A DNA stretch of 64,000 nucleotides from Ruminococcaceae bacterium UBA3818 (GTDB lineage: Bacteria > Bacillota > Clostridia > Oscillospirales > Ruminococcaceae). The notes under the pieces were generated by a model. The model searched no databases. It saw only the letters and a program-made list of their open reading frames with translations, and had not been told where the DNA came from. The position numbers and the translations under genes were made by a program. The stretch is taken from contig DFDW01000030.1 of NCBI GenBank assembly GCA_002369315.1, forward strand, positions 122,237 through 186,236, in the 5' to 3' direction. Each line of letters starts with the position of its first letter. Within the stretch, counting starts at the first letter, position 1. This document shows, one piece after another, positions 1 to 8,423 of this stretch.

Positions 1-549
1 GAGGTTTACTCCAACACCGGCGGTCAGTCTTCTAAATCCACTCCTACCGGTGCGGTTGCGCAGTTTGCGGCTGCTGGTAAAGAAGTGAAGAAGAAAGACC
101 TGGCGGCAATCGCTATGAGCTACGGTTATGTATATGTAGCGCAGGTTGCTATGGGCGCTGACTACAACCAGTGCATCAAAGCCTTTACCGAGGCGGAGAG
201 CTACCATGGCCCGTCCATCGTCATCGCTTACGCGCCTTGTATCAACCACGGTATCCGCGCTGGCATGAGCCAGGCTCAGACCGAGATCAAGAACGCGGTT
301 GCGGCTGGCTACTGGAACAACCTGCGGTTCGACCCGAGACTGGCTGCGGAAGGCAAGAATCCCTTCCAGCTGGATTCCAAGGCTCCTACCGCGGATTACA
401 AACAGTTCATCAGCGGCGAAGTTCGTTACAGCAGCCTGACCCGTGCTTTCCCGGATCGTGCGGACGTTCTGTTCGACAAAGCGGCCGAGAATGCCAAGGC
501 GAAGTATGAGCACCTGCTGAGAATGGCGAAGCTCTACGATGTAGAATAA
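1..549 (+). CDS. nifJ: Pyruvate:ferredoxin oxidoreductase, C-terminal part (5' end outside window)
   Basis: The frame is open from base 1, so the gene begins before the window; 182 codons plus stop are visible. The segment contains NTGGQSSKSTPTG, the stretch after the thiamine-diphosphate site that is typical of single-chain PFOR, followed by the usual end with YHGPSIVIAYAPCINHGI. The enzyme is cytoplasmic, oxidises pyruvate with CoA to acetyl-CoA and CO2, and passes electrons to ferredoxin. The N-terminal and iron-sulfur domains cannot be checked here. A strong terminator follows 32 bases after the stop. The family is very conserved, so the call is firm. Confidence 0.95.
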   Translation, partial: EVYSNTGGQSSKSTPTGAVAQFAAAGKEVKKKDLAAIAMSYGYVYVAQVAMGADYNQCIKAFTEAESYHGPSIVIAYAPCINHGIRAGMSQAQTEIKNAVAAGYWNNLRFDPRLAAEGKNPFQLDSKAPTADYKQFISGEVRYSSLTRAFPDRADVLFDKAAENAKAKYEHLLRMAKLYDVE

Positions 550-580
550 TTTGTCCGGGGCGTGGCCCTGCGCAAATGAA

Positions 581-615
581 AGCTCCCGCAGCAAAAGCTG
601 CGGGAGCTTTTTGTT
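581..615 (+). terminator. Rho-independent terminator after PFOR
   Basis: Perfect 12-bp stem (AGCTCCCGCAGC) with an AAAA loop followed by a T run. Confidence 0.92.
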
Positions 616-713
616 TGCTAACCAAAGAATTTCAGCCTTTGCCCCAAGTCGCCGCCGCACGCAGAGGCGATGATCGAAAACAGATGTTAGAAAGAGGGAA
701 GCAGTTTTTGCGA

Positions 714-752
714 ATAAAAAAACTCCCTCCGGCATAAGCCGGAAGGAGTTCA
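714..752 (-). terminator. Terminator of the SurA/PrsA-like lipoprotein gene
   Basis: The stem ACTCC-TCCGGC pairs with GCCGGA-GGAGT, with one mismatch and an ATAA loop. Read on the minus strand it is followed by a run of seven T. It lies just after the minus-strand stop at 762. A and T runs on both sides could also let it work in the plus direction. Confidence 0.85.
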
Positions 753-761
753 ATTTTTTGC

Positions 762-1823
762 TTATCCAAGCATCTTTTTGGCAGAGTAGCGTTTTACAGC
801 AGCATCGTTAAAAGAAACTTCTGTCGCTTCCGACCACTGGCTGACCAGCTCCAAAAATTCGTCGTTTTTCATGGAAGAGAGGATCGATTCCCGATTCTCC
901 TCAAAGTTTTCCGCATCTGCCATGGGGTCAAGCTTTTTCACCAGGATCAGCGCGTCATCGGTGGTAACGACCTTCACATCATTGGCTTTCATTTCTTTCG
1001 CCGCCGTGATCATCGCCTCTGGATAATACGATTCGGTCGAAGCGGAAATCGTATAATCAAAATAATCGTCCGCGCGATTGGGCAGATCCGCTTCCGCCGT
1101 ACCGCTTTCTTTCAAAAGCGTCTTTTCGGTTTCTTTCAGCAAGGAGACAAAATCTTCCCCACTGCGGGCGCGGTCGATGGCGTCGCTGACCAGGTCTTTG
1201 CGTTTCTGCAAATCGTCGCCCTCCAAGTCCTTTATAGAGACGGAGAGATACTGCACATGCTGGTAATTTTCCGCGTAGTGGGCTTTCAAATCAGCGTCGC
1301 TGACTTCTTTTTCCCCGCCTTTTCCGTAAATCGAGTCAAAGATGATGCGGGACCGGTAGCGGGACTCCACCTGCAGCCGGATAGACTCTTTGGAAACACC
1401 GGTCTCTTCATAAGAAGCTTTGTTTTCCGACCAGTAATTCTCCACTTCCTGATTGATGAGAGCCTCGTCCGCTTCGTCGAAAGAAAATCCCAGTTCGTTG
1501 AATTTTTGCAGAACCGCGAAATAATCCCGAACGCTGTCTTTGGTCTCATCCGTGATCCAATCGTTCAGGGATTTTCCGTCCAGCGTATTTTTCCAGAGAT
1601 TTTTCACGTTAATGGATTCCGCGTCTTCCGTATGCATCTGCTGTAAAACGGAAACAGCAGACGTATAGCTGTTGGAAAGGTTCAAAATATACACGCCGGC
1701 CGGAAGAGTCACATCTTCGGATTTGGCGATCCAGGTTGTGCCTTTGTTCAAGGTGCAGCCGCCAAGCGTAAGTACCATCGCAAAAGCCATTACAAGCGCA
1801 AGGGCCGATTTTAATCGCTTCAT
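762..1823 (-). CDS. Secreted lipoprotein, SurA/PrsA-like foldase candidate
   Basis: A 353-residue protein with a lipoprotein signal: Lys/Arg start, hydrophobic stretch and lipobox LGGC with Cys at about residue 23, so it should be tethered outside the membrane. The rest is helical and charged; a middle segment (YAENYQHVQYLSVSI) resembles the start of a parvulin-type prolyl isomerase fold, and the overall plan matches SurA_N/PrsA-type chaperones. I do not see a complete set of parvulin active-site residues, so enzyme activity is not claimed. The start is the ATG at 1823, eight bases after AGGAG; an upstream in-frame ATG at 1829 sits too close to that site. It is a single gene with its own promoter and terminator, divergent from the LytM-like gene. 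Confidence 0.72.
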   Translation of the reverse strand: MKRLKSALALVMAFAMVLTLGGCTLNKGTTWIAKSEDVTLPAGVYILNLSNSYTSAVSVLQQMHTEDAESINVKNLWKNTLDGKSLNDWITDETKDSVRDYFAVLQKFNELGFSFDEADEALINQEVENYWSENKASYEETGVSKESIRLQVESRYRSRIIFDSIYGKGGEKEVSDADLKAHYAENYQHVQYLSVSIKDLEGDDLQKRKDLVSDAIDRARSGEDFVSLLKETEKTLLKESGTAEADLPNRADDYFDYTISASTESYYPEAMITAAKEMKANDVKVVTTDDALILVKKLDPMADAENFEENRESILSSMKNDEFLELVSQWSEATEVSFNDAAVKRYSAKKMLG

Positions 1824-1890
1824 ATACATTACTCCTAAACCATGTTTTGAACAGCCAGCCTTTTGAAAGGACAAGGCTATAACTTTTTTT

Positions 1891-1919
1891 ATTATACACA
1901 ATAGCATATAAAAAGTCCA
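1891..1919 (-). promoter_or_regulatory. Sigma-A promoter of the lipoprotein gene
   Basis: Minus strand TGGACT, 17-base spacer, TATAAT; it gives a leader of about 60 nt. Confidence 0.6.
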
Positions 1920-2026
1920 GAAACATCTTATGAATTTTAACCGTAAAAAAAGAGGCCGGGATCGGCCAAAAAAAGTTGAGAAGCAGGCAGCGGAATGATA
2001 AGATAAAAGGAAAGGAGGGAATCGCT

Positions 2027-3592
2027 ATGAGCCAAAACGGAAAATTGATCACCGTGGCAGTCCTGCTGTCGGTGCTGGCGATTTTATTTGGGATTCTGTT
2101 CGGGCAGGAGAAAGTTCCCGCAATCCAGGAGAATATGGATGTTTGGGTCAGCCGCCAGGACCAGAATATCCTGCATCGATTGTCAGACAGCGAAAAAAAT
2201 CTGTTGGCCGATATTCTCTCCCATCAAAAAAAGACGGAGACCTCCGAGCGGTATGGGGATTTTGTGCTGGCGTTTACCGCCTATCGAAACGGTAAAGAAA
2301 TGCTGCAGCCGTCTTTGTACCGTCTGACCGACGGCACCAACGAATTTGTTATGAAATATCCCGATGGCAGCTGTTACTCGCTGGATACCCGCTCGGTGCT
2401 TCAGCTTTTGACCAGTCATACGCTGGACAACCTGTTTGATTATATTGAAGACGCGCCCACCATGACTGTGACAGAGGGAGAGCGGGAGCTGACGGTCCAC
2501 TGTGTGGAAAACGGTTGGCAGTACAAAAAAATTGACAATAGTATTTTTATGGACGGCGTTCTGGTCCGGGATTCCCAGACCCTACTGGCTTTGGAGGATT
2601 ACCAGAATCTGTCCCTTGCCTTTTCCACCGAGCCGCAGTCGGTACAGGTAACCATTCTGCTCTCTGGCCCCACAGAAACCGTGTTTGAGGGGACCCCGGA
2701 CAGGCTTGACCAATTCAGCCCCCCGATCAGCGGCCGCTATAAAATGCGGGTCACCGCCCAATGGGAGGAAACGGCGTCCCGGCGTTATTCGGGCCAGTGT
2801 GTATACGAATTGGATTTGCAGGTAAAAAAAGAGGCGGAAGTCTTGATTTCCGAACATACCGTGCCGCAGGGCGGACTGTTTATGATCACTGTCACCAATC
2901 CCGAGGATCCCGGCAGCTTGCAGGTGAACACAGATGCGGGAAAGGCGGGGCCTTTTGTCAAGCAGCAAGAGGGCGTGTACACCTGTTTGGTAGCGGCCCG
3001 GAATGCGGGCATGCATTTAATTTCGGTATCCGGCACAGGCGTCAGCGGGGAACACCAGATCGAGGTGACCGCATCCGCATTTGAGACTTGGCAGGCCGAT
3101 TTCCCGCTGCGCACAGAGGATCCGGATTTGGCAGAATCTTTCGAGCAGGCCTGGCAGAATTTACCCGGGTCCACCGGAACGGGGAAATACTGGAGAGGCG
3201 TTTTCCAATCGCCTGTGGAGGAAGAACCGGACCTCGGCTATCATCAGAATTTTGAAGGACAACCTGCGCAGATGGAAGGAGCTGTCTGGTGGATTCTGCA
3301 GGAAGATACGCAGATCAAAGCGGCCAACAGCGGGGGCGTTGTTTTTGTCGGAAATCTGGACCAGGGCGGCCTTACGGTGGTGGTTCATCACGGAATGGGG
3401 CTTTATACCTGGTACTATGGGCTTTCTGAAACCTGGCTGGAGCAGGGGGACGTTGTGTTCAAGGGAGAAGTTCTGGGGTCTGTCTGGGCACAGGAAGAGG
3501 ACGCTTGGTTCGGAGTGCAGGCGGTTTTCCAGGGGGTTCCCTTGAACATCCAAACGCTTCAGAACCAAAGCTGGCTGGAGCCGGAAGCGTAA
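2027..3592 (+). CDS. Membrane-anchored protein with degenerate M23/LytM domain
   Basis: The protein has 521 residues: a single N-terminal membrane span (about residues 7-26, VAVLLSVLAILFGILF), a long extracellular region that looks beta-rich (about 30-400), and a C-terminal domain following the LytM plan (GVVFVGNLDQGGLTVVVHHG, then a turn, then EQGDVVFKGEVLGSV). The zinc-binding parts of real M23 peptidases are altered. The HxGxD region reads GAVWWILQED, the usual YxHL strand is YYGLS, and the HLHFE strand is WFGVQ. It is therefore probably not a peptidase; EnvC-like regulators of cell-wall hydrolases also have such dead LytM folds, so a regulatory or binding role is inferred. ATG at 2027 follows AAGGAGG by 8 bases. 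Confidence 0.72.
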   Translation: MSQNGKLITVAVLLSVLAILFGILFGQEKVPAIQENMDVWVSRQDQNILHRLSDSEKNLLADILSHQKKTETSERYGDFVLAFTAYRNGKEMLQPSLYRLTDGTNEFVMKYPDGSCYSLDTRSVLQLLTSHTLDNLFDYIEDAPTMTVTEGERELTVHCVENGWQYKKIDNSIFMDGVLVRDSQTLLALEDYQNLSLAFSTEPQSVQVTILLSGPTETVFEGTPDRLDQFSPPISGRYKMRVTAQWEETASRRYSGQCVYELDLQVKKEAEVLISEHTVPQGGLFMITVTNPEDPGSLQVNTDAGKAGPFVKQQEGVYTCLVAARNAGMHLISVSGTGVSGEHQIEVTASAFETWQADFPLRTEDPDLAESFEQAWQNLPGSTGTGKYWRGVFQSPVEEEPDLGYHQNFEGQPAQMEGAVWWILQEDTQIKAANSGGVVFVGNLDQGGLTVVVHHGMGLYTWYYGLSETWLEQGDVVFKGEVLGSVWAQEEDAWFGVQAVFQGVPLNIQTLQNQSWLEPEA

Positions 3593-3659
3593 ACAGGTCC
3601 CGCAAAACCGGCGGGGTCTTCTCGCATGGAAGACCCGCAATCGAAGCCGGCGGGAAAAA

Positions 3660-4420
3660 TCAAATATCCTCCTCCGCGATGCGGTACCCAACGCCGATCT
3701 CTGTCTGGATATACTGCGGCTCCGCCGGATTTTTTTCCAGCTTCCGGCGGATATTCGCCATATTGACCCGTAGAATTTTGTTGTCCGCGGTGAGATAAGG
3801 GCCCCAGACATGGATCATAATGGCATCGTAGGTCATCACCCTTCCGGGGTTGCGGGCTAAAAACGCAACGATTTTATACTCGATCTGGGTCAGATGGATG
3901 TCCTTGCCGTCCACCCGTACCAGCCTTTTATCAAAGTCTACCGTCAGGCCGCCGGAGACATACTGTTCCGGACAGCCGCTTCCGGCACCGGTTGACCGTT
4001 TGGGCCACGACTTCCTCCACCGCTTCCGGTACTTTCCGAAGTTCGGATGCCTGTGGACCGATGCGTGTGATCGACAGAACATTTTCTACCATGCGCAAAA
4101 GCCAGTCCGCGTCTTCCCGGATATCCCTGCAGAGAAAAGTTAAACGTGTAGTATGGATAGGTAAACAGGTAATTGGTGCAGATCACGCCGGCTGCGGCGC
4201 CCAAAAGGCCCCAGAAATAGCCGGAAGTACTCAGAGAAATCAGGAGTACTGACAAAAGGTACAGTTCCGAAACGTTTTGGGCATCCCCCACAGACCGGTC
4301 CATTACAAAATTGACCGCCGTGACGACCAGGAGGATCAGCAACGTTTTTGCCGCATCCTTCCATAAACTGCGCCGGTCGGGCTGCAGCCGAAAAAGCAGC
4401 CTTTTTTTCAAAACCATCAT
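3660..4420 (-). pseudogene. kdpD-kdpE-like two-component remnant, two internal deletions
   Basis: Read leftward in three frames, this holds pieces of a Kdp-type sensor and regulator. Bases 4420 to about 4135 encode a DUF4118 membrane region (YLLSVLLISLSTSGYFWG, then YPYYTFNFS). Bases about 4134 to 3975, in another frame, encode the dimerisation part of a KdpD kinase (REDADWLLRMVENVLSITRI, then EAVEEVVAQTVNR). Bases about 3974 to 3660, in a third frame, encode the winged-helix end of a KdpE regulator (HLTQIEYKIVAFLARNPG, VWGPY, ETEIGVGYR). The kinase ATPase domain and the receiver domain are absent. Gene order D then E is kept, so two deletions inside one ancestral operon explain it. No kdpFABC genes are in the window. 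Confidence 0.85.
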
Positions 4421-4569
4421 CCTTTCCGCTATCATCATATCATAAAACGGAGGTACCCCATGTTAAGATCCCGCTAAGAAAGCGCGCTGTTTCTTGCCGA
4501 TCCTTTCTAAAACAACTGTAGCATAAAACGGCGGGCGAGGGCAAAATTTTTTATGACGTCCGTTCTGTT

Positions 4570-4598
4570 TTGACTTTTTGCGGAAAATTGGATAGAAT
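4570..4598 (+). promoter_or_regulatory. Sigma-A promoter of fruK
   Basis: TTGACT, 17-base spacer, TAGAAT; the predicted transcript start is about 20 bases before the GTG start codon. Confidence 0.78.
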
Positions 4599-4625
4599 AT
4601 TCCCGAATAGCAAGGGGGACTGCCT

Positions 4626-5534
4626 GTGATTTACACTGTTACCTTTAACCCTTCTCTGGATTATATTCTGGAGGGCCCTGCTGTCCGGCTGGGGCAGGTA
4701 AACCGCATCAGCGGCGCCGAAATGGTCTTTGGCGGCAAAGGGATCAGCCAATCGGTGATACTCACCGGATTAGGCGTACCCAATCTGGCACTTGGTTTGG
4801 CTGGCGGCTATACCGGTGCCCGGCTGCGGGCGCTTTTAAAAGAACGGGGCGTGCAGGAAGAATTGACCGAAATCGCGGGCGAGACCCGAATCAACGTAAA
4901 GCTGCGCGCGGATCGGGAAACGGAGATCAACGCGCCGGGACCATTCGTTTCCCCACAGGAACTGCAACGCCTGCTGGACCGGATAGATTTGCTGCGATCG
5001 GGAGATGTCCTCTCCTTTGGCGGCAGCGTGCCGCGGGGCGTGCCTTTGTCCATCGTGCGGGACATTTTAAAAAGCGTGGAAGGGCGCGGCGTTTTTACCG
5101 CGGTGGATGCTGACGGAGATCTTCTGCGGCAAAGTCTGGAGGGAGCCCCCTCACTGGTAAAACCAAACCTGTCTGAAGCGGCGCAGCTGTTAAAGATAGC
5201 GCCGGATCGTCCGGGTTTTGCCGAGGAAGCGGCCCGGCGGATTCAAAAAATGGGCGCGAAAAACGTCCTTTTATCCATGGGAGGCGATGGAGCGGCGCTG
5301 TTGACACAAGAAGGCGAATTTTATCGTTTGGCCGCGCCGCAGGGCAGGGTGCGGGGCACCACCGGCGCGGGAGACAGCTTGCTGGCCGGTTTTCTGGCGG
5401 GGCGCGCGCAGGGACGGGATTGGTTCGGCGCGTTTCACCTGAGTGTTGCTGCCGGCAGTGCTACCGCATTTGCCGGACGTCTGGCCAGCGGAGAAGAAAT
5501 CCTGCGGACCGAAGCGGCTATGAAAATGAGATAA
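4626..5534 (+). CDS. fruK: 1-phosphofructokinase / tagatose-6-phosphate kinase family (PfkB type)
   Basis: A 302-residue cytoplasmic sugar-phosphate kinase. The opening MIYTVTFNPSLDYIL, the GGKGISQS substrate loop, and the C-terminal TTGAGDSLLAGF anion-hole and catalytic-Asp motif are hallmarks of the 1-phosphofructokinase/LacC branch of the ribokinase superfamily. It would phosphorylate fructose 1-phosphate to the 1,6-bisphosphate. No fructose PTS gene is in view, so tagatose 6-phosphate or another hexose phosphate cannot be excluded. The start is GTG at 4626, seven bases after AAGGGGG. It shares a transcript with the DUF3783 gene 13 bases downstream. Confidence 0.88.
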   Translation: MIYTVTFNPSLDYILEGPAVRLGQVNRISGAEMVFGGKGISQSVILTGLGVPNLALGLAGGYTGARLRALLKERGVQEELTEIAGETRINVKLRADRETEINAPGPFVSPQELQRLLDRIDLLRSGDVLSFGGSVPRGVPLSIVRDILKSVEGRGVFTAVDADGDLLRQSLEGAPSLVKPNLSEAAQLLKIAPDRPGFAEEAARRIQKMGAKNVLLSMGGDGAALLTQEGEFYRLAAPQGRVRGTTGAGDSLLAGFLAGRAQGRDWFGAFHLSVAAGSATAFAGRLASGEEILRTEAAMKMR

Positions 5535-5547
5535 AGGAAGATGGAAC

Positions 5548-5949
5548 ATGAAATCGCATATTCGAACAATCGTCACCCCGAAGATTCTGTTTTACGGCAT
5601 AGAGCCCGGTTCTCCGAAAGGGCAGGAGCTGGCTGAACTGTGTCGGGCGCAAAACATCCTCTGGGAAGAAGTCCCCTCTCATCGTCTGGGCGACCCGCTG
5701 GGCCTGTTGGCGGGCTTGTCCGGCTTTTCCCCGTCTGCGGCGCCCTGGGAAAAAGAGACGCCCGCCCGGGAAGCGATGGTGTTTTGCGGACTGGAAGAAA
5801 AAACAGTCCGGCAGCTGTTGAGCCAAATGACACAGCAGAGCCTGCAGGTAGAACTTAAGGCGGTGATGACGGCCCACAATCAGAAGTGGCCCTTTGGCGC
5901 GCTGCTGGGCGAATTGGAAAAGGAACATCTGGCGCTTCACCAAAAATGA
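5548..5949 (+). CDS. DUF3783 family protein
   Basis: A 133-residue soluble protein. Its C-terminal half (MVFCGLEEKTVRQLL, then KAVMTAHNQKWPFGALLGEL) matches the DUF3783 signature, in which a beta-alpha unit is followed by a conserved TxHNxxW stretch. The N-terminal half (ILFYGIEPGSPKGQEL) resembles the opening strand found in the same family. Function is unknown. It follows fruK by 13 bases with AAAGGAAG before the ATG, so it is co-transcribed with the kinase. Confidence 0.75.
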   Translation: MKSHIRTIVTPKILFYGIEPGSPKGQELAELCRAQNILWEEVPSHRLGDPLGLLAGLSGFSPSAAPWEKETPAREAMVFCGLEEKTVRQLLSQMTQQSLQVELKAVMTAHNQKWPFGALLGELEKEHLALHQK

Positions 5950-5997
5950 GAGGATACCCTCAGGCGGGTCCCGATTTTTACATGGTTCCATAAAAAA

Positions 5998-6027
5998 GGC
6001 GAAAGGAAAACTCCTTTCGCCTTTTTT
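5998..6027. terminator. Bidirectional terminator between convergent genes
   Basis: 10-bp perfect stem GGCGAAAGGA with an AAAC loop. An A run on the left and a T run on the right make it work for the fruK operon (plus) and the thioesterase operon (minus). Confidence 0.92.
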
Positions 6028-6083
6028 ATGGAAAACGCGGCAAAAGCCCTGGACCGCCGCTCAACAAACAGTTTGATGAAAAG

Positions 6084-6530
6084 TTATTCCGCGGGCGGAG
6101 AATCATAAAGGTCCTTCTCCGCCAGAGAAAGAAACAGACGAAACGCCTCCGGATTCTCTTTTTTTAACGATACAGGCCGTCCCTGCCGGTTCAAAAAGCA
6201 GTGACGGGTCTCACCCTCGGCCCGCAGCGTATAATCCCGCGCGTCGATCACTTGGTAAGATACGGTCATCCGGGTGCCGGTAAATTGGTCAATGCGGACG
6301 AAAATCAGCACTTCGTCGTGGAAGCGCGCGCTGGAACGGTAGGCGCATTTTGCCTCGATCACCGGGCTGGATACGCCGCTTTTTTCCATTTTGTCGTAGC
6401 CGAAACCCATCTGGTCCATAAAGGCGACCCGCGCCTCCTCAAACCAGCGAATATAGTTGGAATGGTGCGCGATCCCCATCTGGTCTGTTTCGTAGTATTG
6501 GACCATGTGCCGGTGCGGAATAAAAGACAT
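6084..6530 (-). CDS. Acyl-CoA thioesterase, YbgC/FadM-like hotdog fold
   Basis: A 148-residue single-hotdog protein. The N-terminal YYETDQMGIAHHSNYIRW with Asp16 and His21 is the 4-hydroxybenzoyl-CoA thioesterase/YbgC active-site motif, followed by FEEAR on the central helix. It hydrolyses acyl-CoA thioesters in the cytoplasm; the chain length cannot be told from sequence. It is the last gene of the zapA-U32-GH13 transcript, starting 21 bases after the amylase stop with AGGAGGA upstream, and ends at a shared bidirectional terminator. Confidence 0.88.
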   Translation of the reverse strand: MSFIPHRHMVQYYETDQMGIAHHSNYIRWFEEARVAFMDQMGFGYDKMEKSGVSSPVIEAKCAYRSSARFHDEVLIFVRIDQFTGTRMTVSYQVIDARDYTLRAEGETRHCFLNRQGRPVSLKKENPEAFRLFLSLAEKDLYDSPPAE

Positions 6531-6551
6531 TGGATTTTCCTCCTGTCCGTT

Positions 6552-8399
6552 TTAATTTTCGTATAAAATGACCAGACTTTCTCCAGCGGCAAGCCCGCCG
6601 CCGTCTGCCTGCCCCAGCAGGATTCGGCCGGCTTTCTGCGGAAGCGTAAGCGCATGCGGCTCCTCCCCCCGGTTGACGGCGATCAAAAGCGCAAGACCGC
6701 TTTGCCGGCGGAGAAAACAAAACAAATCCCGATCCCATTGTACCGGCAGATATTCACCGTTTGCCAGCAAAGAAGAAAATTCCCGGCGCAGCGAGCCTAG
6801 TTTTCGGAACCAGTCCAGCAGTTCATGATCTTCCTGCCCCCAGGGGTAGGGGCAGCGGTTAAAGGGGTCCCGGTAGCCGGAAAGTCCTGCCTCATCCCCA
6901 TAGTACAGGCAGGGAACACCCGGCAGGAAATACTGCAGCAAAGAGGCAAGTTTCAGCCGCTTCTTTCCACACTGGTAGCGGTCCAACGGCAGGAAGTGAT
7001 GCGCCGCCTGCCACTCCCGGTCCTGATTTTGGTAAGGCTCTCCCGCCAGCGCCGTAATCGCCCGGGGAATGTCGTGGGTGGACAAAGAGCTCATCAGCAC
7101 CGCCACCGTCTGGAGCGGATAGTTTTCCAAAAGGGTCCAGACGGTGCGGGACAGGTTTTCGCCCCCACCGCACCGGATAAAGGAAAGGATCGCGTTGCCC
7201 AGCGGATAGTTCATCACGCCGTCCAGCTGCTCTCCCAGGAAATACCGGCGCCGCTGGCCGTATGCGATTTTGTTGGAGGCATCCTCCCAGACTTCGCCAA
7301 TCAAAAGATGCGCGCCGTGCTTTTTCAAACGCCGGCGTATCGCGTCTAAAAAGCAGTCGGGCAGTTCGTCGGCCACGTCCAGCCGGAACCCGTCGGCGCC
7401 CAGCTTCATCCAAAACTCCAGCACGCCGTCATCCCCGCAGATAAAATCCAAATAGGAAGGTTCATCCTCTATCACATTGGGAAGGGTGTCGATTCCCCAC
7501 CAGCTATGATATTTTTGGGGATATTCCTCAAACTGATACCATTTGCGGTATGGGCTTTGGGGATCGCGAAAAGCGCCGCCATTTCCGTAACGGCCCTCCC
7601 GGTTAAAATAAATGCTGTCGCTGCCGGTATGGGAAAAAACCCCGTCCAAAACAATGGCGATCCCCGCCTCGTGCGCGGTATCGCACAGACGCTTGAAATC
7701 CTCCTGCGTGCCCAGCAGCGGGTCGATTTTTTGATAGTCGGCCGTATTGTAGCGGTGATTGGAATGGGCCTCGAAAATCGGATTGAGATATAGGCAGGTA
7801 ACCCCCAGGCCTTGCAGATAGGGGATTTTTTCGATGATCCCTGCCAGATCCCCGCCAAAATAGTCGTTGTTGAGGATCTTTCCCTGCGCGTCGGGGCGAA
7901 ATTCCGGCAGGCCGGAGAAGCCCGGATGCATGACGCGGTCAGCCGGGACGTTTTGCTTCGGCGTCCCGCTGCGGAAGAATCGATCGGGGAAGATTTGATA
8001 ATACAGTCCGCCTTTGATAAAATCCGGCGTCTGATAGTCCGGGCGATAAACGGTCAATTGCCACCAGCAGTCTCCCTGGCGGGTGGCAGAACCGTTGACG
8101 TCACGGTAGAAATCGATGGTTTCACCGTTTTGCGAGCAGGAAAAACGGTAAAATAACAGCGCAGGAGACTCCGGCGTGTACACGGCGCCGAAACGGTTAT
8201 ATCGCGGCAGAACGTTTTCCAACGTCAGCGAAACGACTTGGGGGCTGTCCCACTGGCCGTCGCGGCAGACCAAAAGATGCGGGTCTTCATATCCGCCGTC
8301 TTTCGGCAGATCGGCGTGGAATTGAATCTGTGTTCCGGCCGCAACAGCCCCAAAAGGGGATTTATAAGTATTGTCCTGCGCGTGAAAAATCAGCTCCAC
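6552..8399 (-). CDS. GH13 alpha-glucosidase / neopullulanase-type amylase
   Basis: A 615-residue protein without a signal peptide, so cytoplasmic. The first ~120 residues look like the beta-sandwich (CBM34-like) domain of neopullulanases and cyclomaltodextrinases. The barrel shows all GH13 regions: DGVFSHTGSD, GFRLDVAD with nucleophile Asp341, LIGEVWED with acid/base Glu369, and LSTHD with Asp443. QIFPDRFF near residue 135 is typical of the subfamily. It would cut maltodextrins taken up or released from glycogen and fits with the glycogen phosphorylase gene divergent from this operon. The start is GTG at 8399 behind GGAGGAAG, 24 bases after the U32 stop. Confidence 0.92.
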   Translation of the reverse strand: MELIFHAQDNTYKSPFGAVAAGTQIQFHADLPKDGGYEDPHLLVCRDGQWDSPQVVSLTLENVLPRYNRFGAVYTPESPALLFYRFSCSQNGETIDFYRDVNGSATRQGDCWWQLTVYRPDYQTPDFIKGGLYYQIFPDRFFRSGTPKQNVPADRVMHPGFSGLPEFRPDAQGKILNNDYFGGDLAGIIEKIPYLQGLGVTCLYLNPIFEAHSNHRYNTADYQKIDPLLGTQEDFKRLCDTAHEAGIAIVLDGVFSHTGSDSIYFNREGRYGNGGAFRDPQSPYRKWYQFEEYPQKYHSWWGIDTLPNVIEDEPSYLDFICGDDGVLEFWMKLGADGFRLDVADELPDCFLDAIRRRLKKHGAHLLIGEVWEDASNKIAYGQRRRYFLGEQLDGVMNYPLGNAILSFIRCGGGENLSRTVWTLLENYPLQTVAVLMSSLSTHDIPRAITALAGEPYQNQDREWQAAHHFLPLDRYQCGKKRLKLASLLQYFLPGVPCLYYGDEAGLSGYRDPFNRCPYPWGQEDHELLDWFRKLGSLRREFSSLLANGEYLPVQWDRDLFCFLRRQSGLALLIAVNRGEEPHALTLPQKAGRILLGQADGGGLAAGESLVILYEN

Positions 8400-8423
8400 G
8401 TCAGACTTCCTCCAATCGATGGC

